Assembly: GCA_026419785.1 (NCBI GenBank)
Contig: JAODTK010002532.1
Coordinates: 678,501-742,500 of the forward strand
DNA: 64,000 nt
DNA from: Sclerodactyla briareus
Taxonomy: Eukaryota > Echinodermata > Holothuroidea > Dendrochirotida > Sclerodactylidae
Direction of reading: 5' to 3'
The position numbers and the translations under genes are program-made. Each line of letters opens with the position of its first letter. The first letter of the stretch is position 1. The notes under the pieces were generated by a model. That model had not been told where the DNA came from. It was given only the letters and a program-made list of their open reading frames with translations, and made no database searches. Positions 48,501 through 57,559 of this stretch are shown piece after piece.

Positions 48501-51500
48501 ATGAGAAGCATTTTGCATATTCTCACAAAATGAACAAAATTAACCTCTAGGTGACCTTTCACCCCATCTTTTAGTCATGCTAGAGGACCCCTCATTGGTC
48601 ATCAATGTGACCAAGTTTCATAGTAGGAAGAGTGACGAATGGAATTGATTGTGGAAAGACAGACAGACAATAGCCACATGGCTGAAATGAGCTGCTAACC
48701 TCCCCAGCGTAGCATAACCTTAGTCAATGTAGACAACAGATAGACAATAGCCACATGGCTGAAATGAGCTGCTAACCTCCCCAGCGTAGCATAACCTTAG
48801 TCAATGTAACAACAGATAGACAATAGCCACATGCTGAAATGAGCTGCTAACCTCCCCAGCGTAGGCATAACCTTAGTCAATGTAGACAACAGATAGACAA
48901 TAGCCACATGGCTGAAATGAGCTGCTAACCTCCCCAGCGTAGGCATAACCTTAGTCAATGTAGACAACATATAGACAATAGCCACATGGCTGAAATGAGC
49001 TGCTAACCTCCCCAGCGTAGGCATAACCTTAGTCAATGTAGACAACAGAAAGACAATAGCCACATGGCTGAAATGAGCTGCTAACCTCCCCAGCGTAGCA
49101 TAACCTTAGTCAATGTAGACAACAGATAGACAATAGCCACATGGCTGAAATGAGCTGCTAACCTCCCCATCGTAGGCATAACCTTAGTCAATGTAGACAA
49201 CAGATAGACAATAGCCACATGGCTGAAATGAGCTGCTAACCTCCCCAGCGTAGCTAACCTTAGTCAATGCAGAATTCCTTCTAACAGGGCAAACTGCGTC
49301 ATTTAACCAATTACAGGTGGGACAAGGATGCAGGCCTGGATAATGTCATTTTCGTCAGCTGGGAATTCTTCAATAAGTACACTGAATATAGCACTGTCTC
49401 TAGGTGGTAACTTGTGTGGGGGTGGGGTTATCACACGAGACGCCCCATTCGAATTGCCTACCTCTCGTTTCGTTGCTTGCTTCAATCCCTCGTGCTGTGG
49501 TGCCAAGCGAGAGGCCACAGGTCCCACTGTCTGTGTAATTTTGCTAGTTCAAAGTATATTGTCATCACATATTCTTAAGCTAATGTTGGGTATCAAATAG
49601 TTCAGGATAACTGTTTCTCACCAATTTCAATGTCGCTACACATCAACCCCAGGAATAGCCCTAAGCTATGCCTTTTGTCAGCATTAGTTGCTTTAAGTTC
49701 TTGACTGTGTAATGTCTCACCGTATAGAACTCCACTACAAAATTATTTTAAAGAGGGTTAGCATCTTAACGATGACCATTTCATTACCAGTTTTCTGTTA
49801 GTGAGGTTCTCATACCATGGTTTCATTGGTATGTTCATACAAGGCTTTATCACTCATAGTGCATATGACTGTTTTCCCCAGGTAACCCTCCCAATTTTTC
49901 CAGCATGGTGAAAATTTCTGGAAGAAATGATTCCTAGTTTACCTGGTTGGTTGATGTGCATCCTTCCATGTATACCCCTTAGTATCCAGGACATCAGTTA
50001 GCGTCTTTTTTTGTTGCTGTTGCAGTCTCTGAATAAGCGAGTCATCCTCTTGACGAGCCGTTGTAAGGGGGTCTGTGGACAATGATGAATGCCTAATTCA
50101 TTACTACAAGTAGGTTCTCAAACCGCTAGTCTCGCCTATTTCGCAATCAGAGATTTTTTTTTATCGCCCAGTAAGTCATTTATTAAGTTTTCCATCACCT
50201 TGATCTGATGGGTTGACTATCAGGGGATTTTGTTGTGTTACATGCTATCAATTTAATTCCACAAAAATATGATAAATTATGCAATTAGACACCTTAAATG
50301 ACCTTCTGTGACCTTTACCCTACCTTCAATTCTTGTTGGACCAAACTGGTAGCACATCCACAAAATTTCATGAAAAATTATGCAAATTATAGACACCTCA
50401 AATGACCTGTGATGACCTTGACTCTTGTCATAAATTTATCGAGACTGAAGGTAGACCATGTCCACCAAGTATCGTGGAAATCCGGCAAACTTTGCAATTT
50501 TGCATAAATTATGCGAATTAGGTACTCAATTAGCATAATTTTGGGCTGGAAATCTAATCAGTTCATCTACTGGGCTAATCCTGTTACTATTTGCCAAGCT
50601 ACATCCCTGTAGGTCCTACTCAAAAATAAAATACATAATATGGGCTAATTAACATACATAATTACTGAGTATCGTTCCCAAATACTAATCAGATCGAGTA
50701 CAGCCAACCCCGATGCTACTCTGGGAATTCTGTCGCAATTGCACTTACTGTTCGAAAGATATCCTGCTAACGAGAAAGTGTGACGCACACACACATAATA
50801 CACATGCACACACACACATACTCATGCCATAGTGATAACTAAGTCCCCTTCTGAATTTCATTCAGGTGAGACAAAAAAGCAGGGTACGGTAGTGCAGCAC
50901 CTGAGGAAAAGCTGAATTTATTCGATAAAGATAGTCTTTTATTGCCAATGTGCTCAAGTTTTGTCCATGTTGTACTTGTACTGCCTCAAAAGGCTACACA
51001 CAATTGGCTGGACTTGTACTAGTTCAAAACGTTGTTACGAACAGCCAGACTTGTACTGCTCCAAAACCATCTATGAACGGCTGGACTTGTACTGCCCCCG
51101 AAACGCCATCTATGAACGGCTGGACTTGTACTACCCCCGAAACGCCATTTACAAATGACTCGACTTGTACTTCCTGAAAATGCCATTTATAAACAGTTCT
51201 ACATGTACTGAAAACAGCTGGGGCTTGTACTGTCCTCCACGGCCATTCACAAACGACGGGACTTGTACTGCCCCCTAAACGCCATCTATAAATGGCTGGA
51301 CTTATACTGCCCAAAATGCCATTTACAAATGGCTGGACTTGATCGCACTGCTGTACATAGTGGGAGAAGCTAATCACACTGATAATACCATACTATTCAT
51401 GCACTTCACCTGTATTGAGCGGTGTGTATTTGATCTCATTTTTACAGGTTCAGGAAGCAGTTATAAGGCTAATCAAGGTACCCTGGCCATATTAATCATG

Positions 51501-54500
51501 GATGAGCACCGGCGATAACTCGCCTTCTCTTCTCAACTATTGCTAGGGTGATATGGAGGCAGGGTTTGTTGTAACTATTCCAAACCTGCTCCCAAGACCA
51601 CCGATTTACATCCCACTCTGCAGGCGATCAGTGAACCCCAGGATCTGACCTCCTGGAGGAATGGAAAGATTAATGTGTTCCAGACGACGGACAGGACCTC
51701 CTATGTAAATATCCCAAAACAAACTCCAGAAACCCATGCAACAAATCAATGCCTACAGCAGAAATAGCAGTGAAGACCAAACCTTGCACATTGGAACTAG
51801 AGGTGCAGCCACAAAATTCGAACATGGAATACTTGCAGAGTGTGATGGTACCACTATGCCATTGATCAGTGTATAGATGAACAGTAGTAGCATGCTGATG
51901 ATGCCATACTGGTCCTGGGAAAAATGTTATTGAGCTTCGTGCATCATCTGTGTTCATGTGCTGTAGCATGCGGTCAAATGTGTACATAACATATAAGGTG
52001 CCGAGCGCTGAATGTAGGGTTAGTCTGACCTTGCTGACCTTGATCAGAAGTTGTATACATTCTGTGTACTAACCGTCTAACATACTAACAATAGTATGCC
52101 TACCTGTGTCGAGCCCTGCGTACTATCGATCTGTGTGCTGAGCAACATGTGACCAATATTCACAGGCTGAGAAAAGCTAAATGTGCTGTTAGTTGTAAGG
52201 TGTTTCACCGACTGGTCTGAGACACTTGGTGTGACTGGAGATTCTGGCAACTCGGTGGCTCTGGGCTTATAGGCGAAAATATGGTCCGCTCTGGAAAACA
52301 TAAACAAAATGTAATGAGTCAATTGGTCATGTTATGAAAGAATTGACTTTCGGTATTTCTATGATAATACTGATCGAGTATCATATCCAACTGATCTGTA
52401 GGAGAAATTTGCAGTTTTCCACATAATAGCTCATTATGCTCCTTGATTTTTTTTCCCTAAGTCTGAGTACCCATAGCTACCACTAGTCCATGATAACACT
52501 GGATGAGCATGATGGTAAATCAAAACACAAATCTGTAGCAGGAGCATTTTGAAGATTTTTTTTACATAGTTCATTATGCCCCTATAATGACCTGTATACC
52601 CTATAGCTACTACTATGATAACACCGTGGTGAGTATGATGGTAATCCAACCCAATCTGTAGCAGGAGCATTTTGAAGATTTTTCTTACATAGTTCATTAT
52701 GCCCCTATAATGACCTGTATACCCTATAGCTACTACTATGATAACCACCGTGTGAGTATGATGGTAATCCAACCCAATCCGTAGGAGCAGCATTTTGAAG
52801 ATTTTTCTTACATAGTTCATTATGCCCCCATAATAACCTGTACCCCCCAGAAACATGGGTTCGCTTTTATCAATCAGAAAGAATATGGTATAGCAATGGA
52901 GGAAAACGAAACCAGCCACACACTACTGTAACTAATGCAATCAGCTGCAAGTTAAACAGGGAAGGTAAGATACTCAAAACCTCTGACCTGTGAAGGAGGT
53001 GAAGCAGGTGAAAGGTCATGGTTTGAACAGAGTCTCTTGATTGGTCCCTGGCCGGAGGGTGAGCTGGAAGGAATCTTGCTTGAGTGACCTAGAAAAAAAA
53101 CAGTGGGAGCATTGATGATTCCTTGCATGCAAGATCCTAATCTATTATCTGAAGCATGGAGACTGACAACTTTTGAGGCCCCCAGTTATACCTGTGCTGT
53201 GCCATCAACAGGGTCCAGGGATTTTTGTTGAACCAAGGTAAGAGCGAAAATGACCCAGGGATCTCTCCCATACGAGACTTCAGTCTGCCATCCTAAGGTA
53301 CCTGAGATCTATCCCAAGTGAGGCCTCAATCTTGACCATTATACCACACCACCACCCTAGCAGTAACCATGTGAGACTTCAATCTTGACCATGACACCAG
53401 CCTACCACTCTAGCAGTAACCATGTGAGACTTCAATCTTGACCATGACGCCACACTACCACCCTAGCAGTACCATGTGAAACCTCAATCTTAACCATGAC
53501 ACCACACTACCACCCTAGCAGTAACCATGTGAAACTCAATCTCAACTATGACACCACACTACCACCCTAGCAGTACCATGTGAAACCTCAATCTTGGACC
53601 ATGACACCACACTACCACCCTAGCAGTAACCATGTGAACCTCATCTTGACCATGACACCAGCCTACCACTCTAGCAGTAACCATGTGAGACTTCAATTTT
53701 GACCATGACACCAGCCTACCACTCTAGCAGTAACCATGCGAAACCTCAATCTTGACCATGACGCCACAGTACCACCCTAGCAGTAACCATGTGAGACTTC
53801 AATCTTGACCATGACGCCACAGTACCACCCTAGCAGTAACAATGTGAAACCTCAATCTTGACCATGACACCAGCCTACCACTCTAGCAGTAACCATGTGA
53901 AACCTCAATCTTGACCATGGCACCACACTACCACCCTAGCAGTAACCATGTGAAACCTCAATCTTGACCATGATGCCACAGTACCACCCTAGCAGTAACC
54001 ATGTGAGACTTCAATCTTGACCATGACACCACACTACCACCTAGCAGTACCATGTGAAACCTCAATCTTAACCATGACACCACACTACCACCATAGCAGT
54101 AACCATGTGAGACTTCAATCTTGACCATGACACCACACTACCACCTAGCAGTAACCATGTGAAACCTCAATCTTGACCATGGCGCCACAGTACCACCCTA
54201 GCAGTAACCATGTGAGACTTCAATCTTGACCATTACACCAGCCTACCACTCTAGCAGTAACCATGTGACACCTCAATCTTGACCATGATGCCACAGTACA
54301 ACCCTAGCAGTAACCATGTGAGACTTCAATCTTGACCATTACACCACACCTCCCTAGCATAACCATGTGAAACCTTCATCTTGACCATGACACCACACTA
54401 CCTCCCTAGCAGTAACATGTGAAACCTTCATCTTGACCATGACACCACACTAACCACCCTAGCAGTAACCATGTGAGACTTCAATCTTGACCATTATACC

Positions 54501-56020
54501 ACACCACCACCCTAGCAGTACCATGTGAAACCTCAATCTTGACCATGACACCACGCTACCACCCTAGCAGTAACAATGTGAAACCTCAATCTTGACCATG
54601 GCACCACACTACCACCCTAGCAGTAACCATGCGAAACCTCAATCTTGACCATGGCACCACACTACCCCCCTAGCAGTAACCATGTGAAACCTTAATCTTG
54701 ACCATGACACCAGCCTACCACTCTAGCAGTAACCATGTGAAACCTCAATCTTGGACCATGACACCACACTACCACCCTAGCAGAACCATGTGAAACCTCA
54801 ATCTTGACCATGATGCCACAGTACCACCCTAGCAGTAACCATGTGAGACTTCAATTTTGACCATGACACCACAGTACAACCCTAGCAGTAACCATGTGAA
54901 ACTCAATCTTGACCATGACGCCACACTACCACCCTAGCAGTAACCATGTGAAACCTCAATCTTGACCATGATGCCACAGTACCACCCTAGCAGTAACCAT
55001 GTGAGACTTCAATCTTGACCATTACACCAGCCTACCACTCTAGCAGTAACCATGTGAAACCTCAATCTTGACCATGACACCAGCCTACCACTCTATAATC
55101 CAATCATCCTTGGCATACTAGGACCTATGTACTTCTGTCCTATGAACCATTTACATTGGCATACTGAGACCTATGTACTTTTTGTACTAAGCCATCCATC
55201 TCATGGCACACTACAACCTATGAACCTCTTGTCCTATAACTATTTTTTGTTAGCATACTGGGACTTGCGTACCTTTTGTCCTATAAACTATTTTTATCAG
55301 CATAATAAGACCTATGTACCTTCTTCCTATAAACACTCTTATTAGCATACTAGGACCTTGGTACCAGGGTCAGTTTAAAACCATTTTTGGTTAGCATACT
55401 ATACCTTCTGTCCTATAATCAATTTATCATTAACATACTAAGTCCTCTGTACCTTTGCCCTGAAAATCATTCATCATCACACCCCATAGAGACTGCTGAA
55501 TCTCTCGCCATGTTTAAGACACTTTTGAAAACACATCTTTTCAGTTTCTCAAAATTATTTCATTTCTTTTGCCTGTTTCGTGTCAGCCTATGTCATTTAC
55601 TTACTTTTATACATCACTTCCTTATAATAGCTTCGCCATAATGATTTTTAACTTTTTTTCAAAAACACATTTTGTTCGCATTCATAGTGTAATTTGATAA
55701 TTTCTAATCTATTCTTATGTATATATATATATATTAACCTTTGTCTTTTGTAAATACCGTTTTCATTTTCGTTGTTTTACGTGTATTCTAACGTCGTGAG
55801 AACACCTAGAGGGGCCCCTTGGTTTGCGCTATATCCAGAACTTAATTTATTTATCATTATTATTATTGACATACCAGGACCTACATACCTTTTTTCCTGA
55901 AACCACCTGTCTTCTTGATATGGTATCGGTGTATTCGTTCCGCGTGGTTCGTGCCAAAGAATTTTCCTCAGGAGAGCTAGAGAAGGGGAAAAAAGGCTTT
56001 CCACAATATTGTATTGAATA
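45380..56020 (-). CDS. CHEK1: CHEK1 (checkpoint kinase 1), C-terminal half, six exons
   Basis: Serine/threonine kinase CHK1, the nuclear effector of ATR in the replication and DNA-damage checkpoint (CDC25 is its best-known target). Exons on minus, 5' to 3': 55,889-56,020; 52,988-53,088; 52,104-52,290; 49,943-50,072; 46,712-46,814; 45,380-45,531. They read, in order, the last kinase helices (LALLRKIL, DRWF), a Ser/Pro-rich linker, the SQ/TQ cluster with FSQP (equivalent of human Ser345, an ATR site) and the KA1-like autoinhibitory region (RLVKRMTRLF, FKVNLLEMD, ILVDFRLSK, GDGLEFKRHF). Together they cover roughly human residues 225 to the end. The ATP-binding and catalytic loops are not found between 56,020 and 64,000, so the gene is partial in this window. 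Junctions are canonical GT/AG, but several exons need one-base frame corrections. These look like sequencing errors, not gene decay, because splice sites and codon choice are intact. Orthology rests on the recalled human protein. Confidence 0.9.
45905..45985 (-). mobile_element. tRNA-like SINE head in CHEK1 intron
   Basis: Minus strand reads GTTGGCACAGTTGGTGGAGC (A-box-like), then GTCAGCCTTCCACCTGG (anticodon-arm-like) and a weak B box. Sequence down to about 45,780 may be its body. Same strand as CHEK1. Confidence 0.4.
46545..46625 (-). mobile_element. tRNA-like SINE head in CHEK1 intron
   Basis: Minus strand reads GTATAGCCAGATGGTTTTAG (A-box-like), CGTTTGACCTCGAATCGG and GGACCTGGTTCAATGCC, with B box GGTTCAATGCC. 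A tRNA-derived head is likely. The body towards 46,350 is of unknown family. It lies just 3' of the 46.7 kb exon. Confidence 0.45.
46712..46814 (-). CDS. CHEK1: CHEK1 exon, KA1 region
   Basis: Acceptor TTCATTCCTAG, donor TCAAAG|GTGAGT. It reads VTVTLTTR, then after one missing base FKVNLLEMDS and NILVDFRLSK, matching human VTISTTDRR, FKVNLLEMDD and KILVDFRLSK. Confidence 0.93.
47123..47525 (-). repeat. 50-58-bp tandem array with tRNA-like monomer, 8 units
   Basis: Units start at about 47,123, 47,179, 47,235, 47,290, 47,341, 47,398, 47,448 and 47,504. The minus-strand consensus includes GAGCATTGTAACTTACAACA, CAGAG and GGTACCTAATTCAATGCC. The last resembles a B box (compare GGTTCAATGCC at 46.55 kb), and the first resembles the D/anticodon arms. 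The array may thus be an amplified piece of a SINE head. Lies in a CHEK1 intron. Confidence 0.75.
47880..48350 (+). repeat. Family A repeat, diverged, in CHEK1 intron
   Basis: TTTTGACCTGACCCCAAAAC, AAAAGGGTACATG, TACTCATTATGG, AGTGGGATCGAGTTACTG, then a second unit with CATGTACTCATTATGAGGAA. Antisense to CHEK1. Confidence 0.6.
48665..49275 (-). repeat. 78-bp minisatellite, about 8 near-identical units
   Basis: Unit on plus: GACAATAGCCACATGGCTGA, AATGAGCTGCTAACCTCCCC, AGCGTAGGCATAACCTTAGT, CAATGTAGACAACAGATA. Units are almost identical apart from 1-base deletions, so the array is young or homogenised. 78 is a multiple of three and the minus strand stays open (26-residue repeats containing LSTLTKVMPTLGRLAAHF). 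I regard this frame as a by-product. Confidence 0.95.
49276..49942. other. CHEK1 intron, no further feature
   Basis: A 74-codon minus frame (49,303-49,527) containing IEEFPADENDIIQACI has a coding look, but I found no family and no matching splice sites. It does not correspond to any part of CHK1. Confidence 0.3.
49943..50072 (-). CDS. CHEK1: CHEK1 exon, start of KA1 region
   Basis: Acceptor ATTGTCCACAG, donor CCAACCAG|GTAAAC. After one frame correction it reads RLVKRMTRLFRDCNSN. After an A-homopolymer (AACAAAAAAAGACG), where the frame shifts again, it reads TLTDVLDTKGYTWKDA. Human has RLVKRMTRFF and KLGYQWKK at these points. Confidence 0.9.
50180..50620. repeat. Family E repeat in CHEK1 intron
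   Basis: Contains AATGACCTTCTGTGACCTTT, ATTTCATGAAAAATTATGCA, CAAATGACCTGTGATGACCT, GTGGAAATCCGGCAAACTTT and TTGCATAAATTATGCGAATT, the same motif order as 2,230-2,580. Confidence 0.6.
50965..51350. repeat. 39-bp minisatellite, about 9 diverged units
   Basis: Unit: CTGGACTTGTACTGCCCCCG, AAACGCCATCTATGAACGG. Preceded by a CA-rich stretch (50,785-50,820). Lies in the CHEK1 intron between the 49.9 and 52.1 kb exons. The unit length is divisible by three, so long frames appear on both strands. Confidence 0.88.
51351..52103. other. CHEK1 intron, no further feature
   Basis: The 105-codon minus frame at 51,670-51,987 is on the CHEK1 strand but matches no part of CHK1 and lacks matching splice sites. 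Confidence 0.4.
52104..52290 (-). CDS. CHEK1: CHEK1 exon, SQ/TQ cluster
   Basis: Acceptor TTATGTTTTCCAG, donor GACACAG|GTAGGC. It reads KPRATELPESPVTP, then FSFSQPVNIGHMLLSTQ and IDSTQGSTQ. Human CHK1 has ISFSQP, HMLLNSQ and GSSQ here. FSQP carries the residue equivalent to Ser345, phosphorylated by ATR; three further TQ sites follow. The first codons need a one-base correction to join the previous exon in frame. Confidence 0.92.
52400..52845. repeat. 123-bp tandem repeat, about 3.5 units
   Basis: TAATGACCTGTATACCCTAT recurs at 52,585 and 52,708, with a diverged copy at 52,831. Each unit contains GAGTATGATGGTAATCCAAC, GTAG.AG.AGCATTTTGAAG and ACATAGTTCATTATGCCCC. Similar single text (GATCGAGCATCATGAAAAT, TTTTTCACACAA) lies at 29,880-29,960, so the array grew from a dispersed repeat. 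Lies in a CHEK1 intron. Confidence 0.9.
52988..53088 (-). CDS. CHEK1: CHEK1 exon, linker
   Basis: Acceptor GTTTTTTTTCTAG, donor CTTCACAG|GTCAGA. It reads HSSKIPSSSPSGQ and KRLCSNHDLSPASPPSQ without interruption. Human has SESPSG and QSNLDFSP in the same order. The terminal SQ may correspond to the human Ser317 region. The LKKG-type basic residues that should follow DRWF of the previous exon are not seen, so a small exon may be missing between 53.1 and 55.9 kb. Confidence 0.88.
53200..53350 (-). mobile_element. Possible tRNA-derived SINE head next to the 53-bp array
   Basis: Minus strand reads GTGTGGTATAATGGTCAAGA, resembling a tRNA D-arm/A box. GATTGAGGCCTCACTTGGGA and further downstream GGGAGAGATCCCTGGGTCA follow. 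Its first part is homologous to the 53-bp unit of the adjacent array. Confidence 0.35.
53350..55090 (-). repeat. 53-bp minisatellite, about 33 units
   Basis: Plus-strand unit: ACCATGTGAAACCTCAATCT, TGACCATGACACCACACTAC, CACCCTAGCAGTA. Recurring variants (GAGACTTCAATC versus GAAACCTCAATC; GACGCCACAGTACCACC versus GACACCAGCCTACCACT) alternate in blocks, evidence of multi-unit duplications. On minus the unit reads CTAGGGTGGTAGTGTGGTGT then CATGGTCAAGATTGAGG, resembling the tRNA-like head at 53,200-53,350. Lies in a CHEK1 intron. Confidence 0.95.
55112..55473 (-). repeat. 47-bp array made of copies of a CHEK1 exon-intron junction, 8 units
   Basis: Units begin at about 55,112 and recur every 39-49 bp. 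A plus-strand example: AACATACTAAGTCCTCTGTA, CCTTTGCCCTGAAAATCATT. The donor end of the CHEK1 exon at 55,869-55,905 reads GACATACCAGGACCTACATA, CCTTTTTTCCTGAAACCACC. The two align along about 40 bp, so each unit contains about 20 exon bases, the GT and about 20 intron bases. On minus, all eight units keep a GT at the junction position (for example GCAAAG|GTACAG, GAAG|GTATAG, AAAAG|GTACGC). Confidence 0.8.
55474..55867 (+). mobile_element. 3' end of an L2/CR1-like non-LTR retrotransposon
   Basis: It reads PIETAESLAMFKTLLKTHLF on plus. The ending ESLxxFKxxLKTHLF is the usual C-terminus of L2/CR1-type ORF2. About 300 bp of 3' UTR follows, with TTTGCGCTATATCCAGAACT and TTATTTATCATTATTATTAT as tail. 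Extremely 5'-truncated, antisense to CHEK1. It lies between the 47-bp array and the parental exon donor, about 20 bp from the splice site. Confidence 0.75.
55889..56020 (-). CDS. CHEK1: CHEK1 exon, end of kinase domain
   Basis: It reads SPSLALLRKILWHEPRG then TPIPYQEDRWFQEK on minus. Human has APLALLHKIL and ITIPDIKKDRWYNK here, the last helices of the kinase domain. Donor GAAAAAAG|GTATGT. The acceptor CCCACAG at 56,021-56,027 has a poor pyrimidine tract, and the first 12 or so codons need a frame change, so this boundary is less certain. Confidence 0.85.
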
Positions 56021-56334
56021 CTGTGGGCCTATGGACAGCATTTAAAATGAGCAGTGTTCACCTGCTCGCCGAATCAGGGTATATCGCAAAACAAGTGTTT
56101 CAGCCTGATGTTGAAGATTCAGCCAATAGCATTTTGCTAAACATAGTGGTCACATGACTTTAAACAGCAAAGAAATTTTCTTGTAGTGTGAGTAGTGCTT
56201 ATTGTATTTATCCTAATAGAAGCTCATGTGCCCTAATAGAAACACATGTGTATTTGGGAAATCCATGGAGTTTCTGTCACTCTAATAATAAATATACTTG
56301 CATTTGGCTTATTAAGCCCCGCTTTTTGTTTTTG
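56021..56334. other. CHEK1 intron or upstream region, nothing seen
   Basis: AT-rich; no kinase motifs on minus. Confidence 0.4.
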
Positions 56335-56705
56335 TTTTTTCCACGCTCAAGCGCTTCACAGATATTACCCTCTGTTCATTAGTGCCTTTCTCACCCGTAG
56401 CAGATAGCTGCTTTGGCTTGTTCGCTCCCGGCGCACCATTTCAGTACTTCACTGTTCTCTGTCCCCCGGGGGACTTCCCAAGAAGGCAGCCACATCAGTG
56501 CGCCCTCCTCTTCACATTTCACCTCACCAAGGTACCCACTTTTACATTTGGGTGCGTGTAACAGTTCAGTAGACATGCATCCTTTGTCCCACAAGCAGCA
56601 CTGATGAAAAGACCTCTGGCTTCCAATGGGCTCCGAACTCGCAATCCTTGGTTTTACAGTCTGGAGCACTACCGCTAAGCGAATCAGCCTCTCTATACGT
56701 GATTC
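56335..56705 (-). mobile_element. tRNA-derived SINE-like element, minus strand
   Basis: The head at 56,690-56,615 (minus) reads GATTCGCTTAGCGGTAGTGC (A-box-like), then TCCAGACTGTAAAACCAAGG with an anticodon-like GTA (tyrosine in a true tRNA) and GCGAGTTCGGAGCCC as a B box. The body runs through GGTACCTTGGTGAGGTG and CTGTGAAGCGCTTGAGCGTG to about 56,340, where an A-rich stretch (AAAAAACAAAAACAAAAAGC) forms the tail. A frame of 92 codons across it is fortuitous. Confidence 0.65.
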
Positions 56706-57559
56706 CCACCATTTTCATCCCATTACCCCCTCGCTACTGGCCTAACTAGCCTCACCCCTCAACAAAATGCATTATGGGATATGTGCGGGAATTGAAGTCA
56801 ACTGGGAACAGTTCTGGAAGTCTAGTCATAGGGAGTTGGGAGAGTGGATACCACTGATTTGAAACCGGAATGAGAGGCGCAAAGCGCGCCAACAAATTTC
56901 AAGCTCCATGCAATCGGGATGATATATAACATTTTCGTCGCTATTCAACGCCTCTCTGCCTAATTGGATCCGGAAATGGAAATAGTCCACCCCCTGAAAT
57001 TCAAAATCATCTCCCCCCAGTTGGGAACCAACTGCTCTAAGAGAAAAAACACTGTCAAAATTGGTGAAACACTTTTAAAGCTTCATCCAGCCTTTGGAAT
57101 ATTTGAGAAAATGAGCACTCAATTATTGAAAATGCTATCTTTCGAACTCATTACAGAAGAACTTCAGTCAAAATCAAGCATTAAAACGTCATTTCCATTT
57201 TGGAGAAAATGGTGGAAGTCTGGGAACTTCGGTTTTTTTCTTTTTTTGAAAAACACGCTGGTGGCCGTAACAAAATATATCTGACACATTGCGCGAGGCC
57301 ACAAAATGGGCCATTGCAAATGACAACTTGAAGCTGCAAGCTCTTACAAGTCATATTACTCAGTGAGATTGTCCTGTCTGCCACAAGTATGAGGGCCGTT
57401 TATTTATATTAGATATACCCCACGTCTGATTGTGGAGTTGTAACTTTCAGACATTCGGTCGAATGCCTGAATAAAGGAAACAACTGCCGGACATAGGTGG
57501 TCCTGACCACGATGTTCGGCATTTTTCCTCTTGTAAGTTAATGCTCCTTGCTCGATCCA
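56706..57559. other. No gene; short inverted repeat at 57,475-57,529
   Basis: AAAATGCATTATGGGATATG at 56,764 resembles the GCATTATGGGA core known from ZNF143-type sites, but nothing else supports a promoter. GAGGCGCAAAGCGCGCC occurs at 56,874. The inverted repeat AGGAAACAACTGCCGGACAT / ATGTTCGGCATTTTTCCT has arms of about 27 bp and almost no loop. Confidence 0.4.

Noticed and set aside
48797-49063. 88-codon minus frame with 26-residue repeats
   Set aside because: It is open only because the 78-bp unit is a multiple of three; it breaks at single-base deletions and lies in a CHEK1 intron.
51670-51987. 105-codon minus frame between CHEK1 exons
   Set aside because: Not homologous to CHK1, and the true exon for that interval is at 49,943-50,072.
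52434-52919. 161-codon minus frame
   Set aside because: Translation of the 123-bp tandem repeat (123 is a multiple of three).
53350-55090. Regular direct repeats resembling a CRISPR array
   Set aside because: There are no unique spacers: the whole 53-bp unit repeats. The surroundings are spliced animal gene sequence.
56615-56695. Functional tRNA-Tyr gene
   Set aside because: The B box is imperfect, the cloverleaf is incomplete, and a SINE-like body with an A-rich tail follows.
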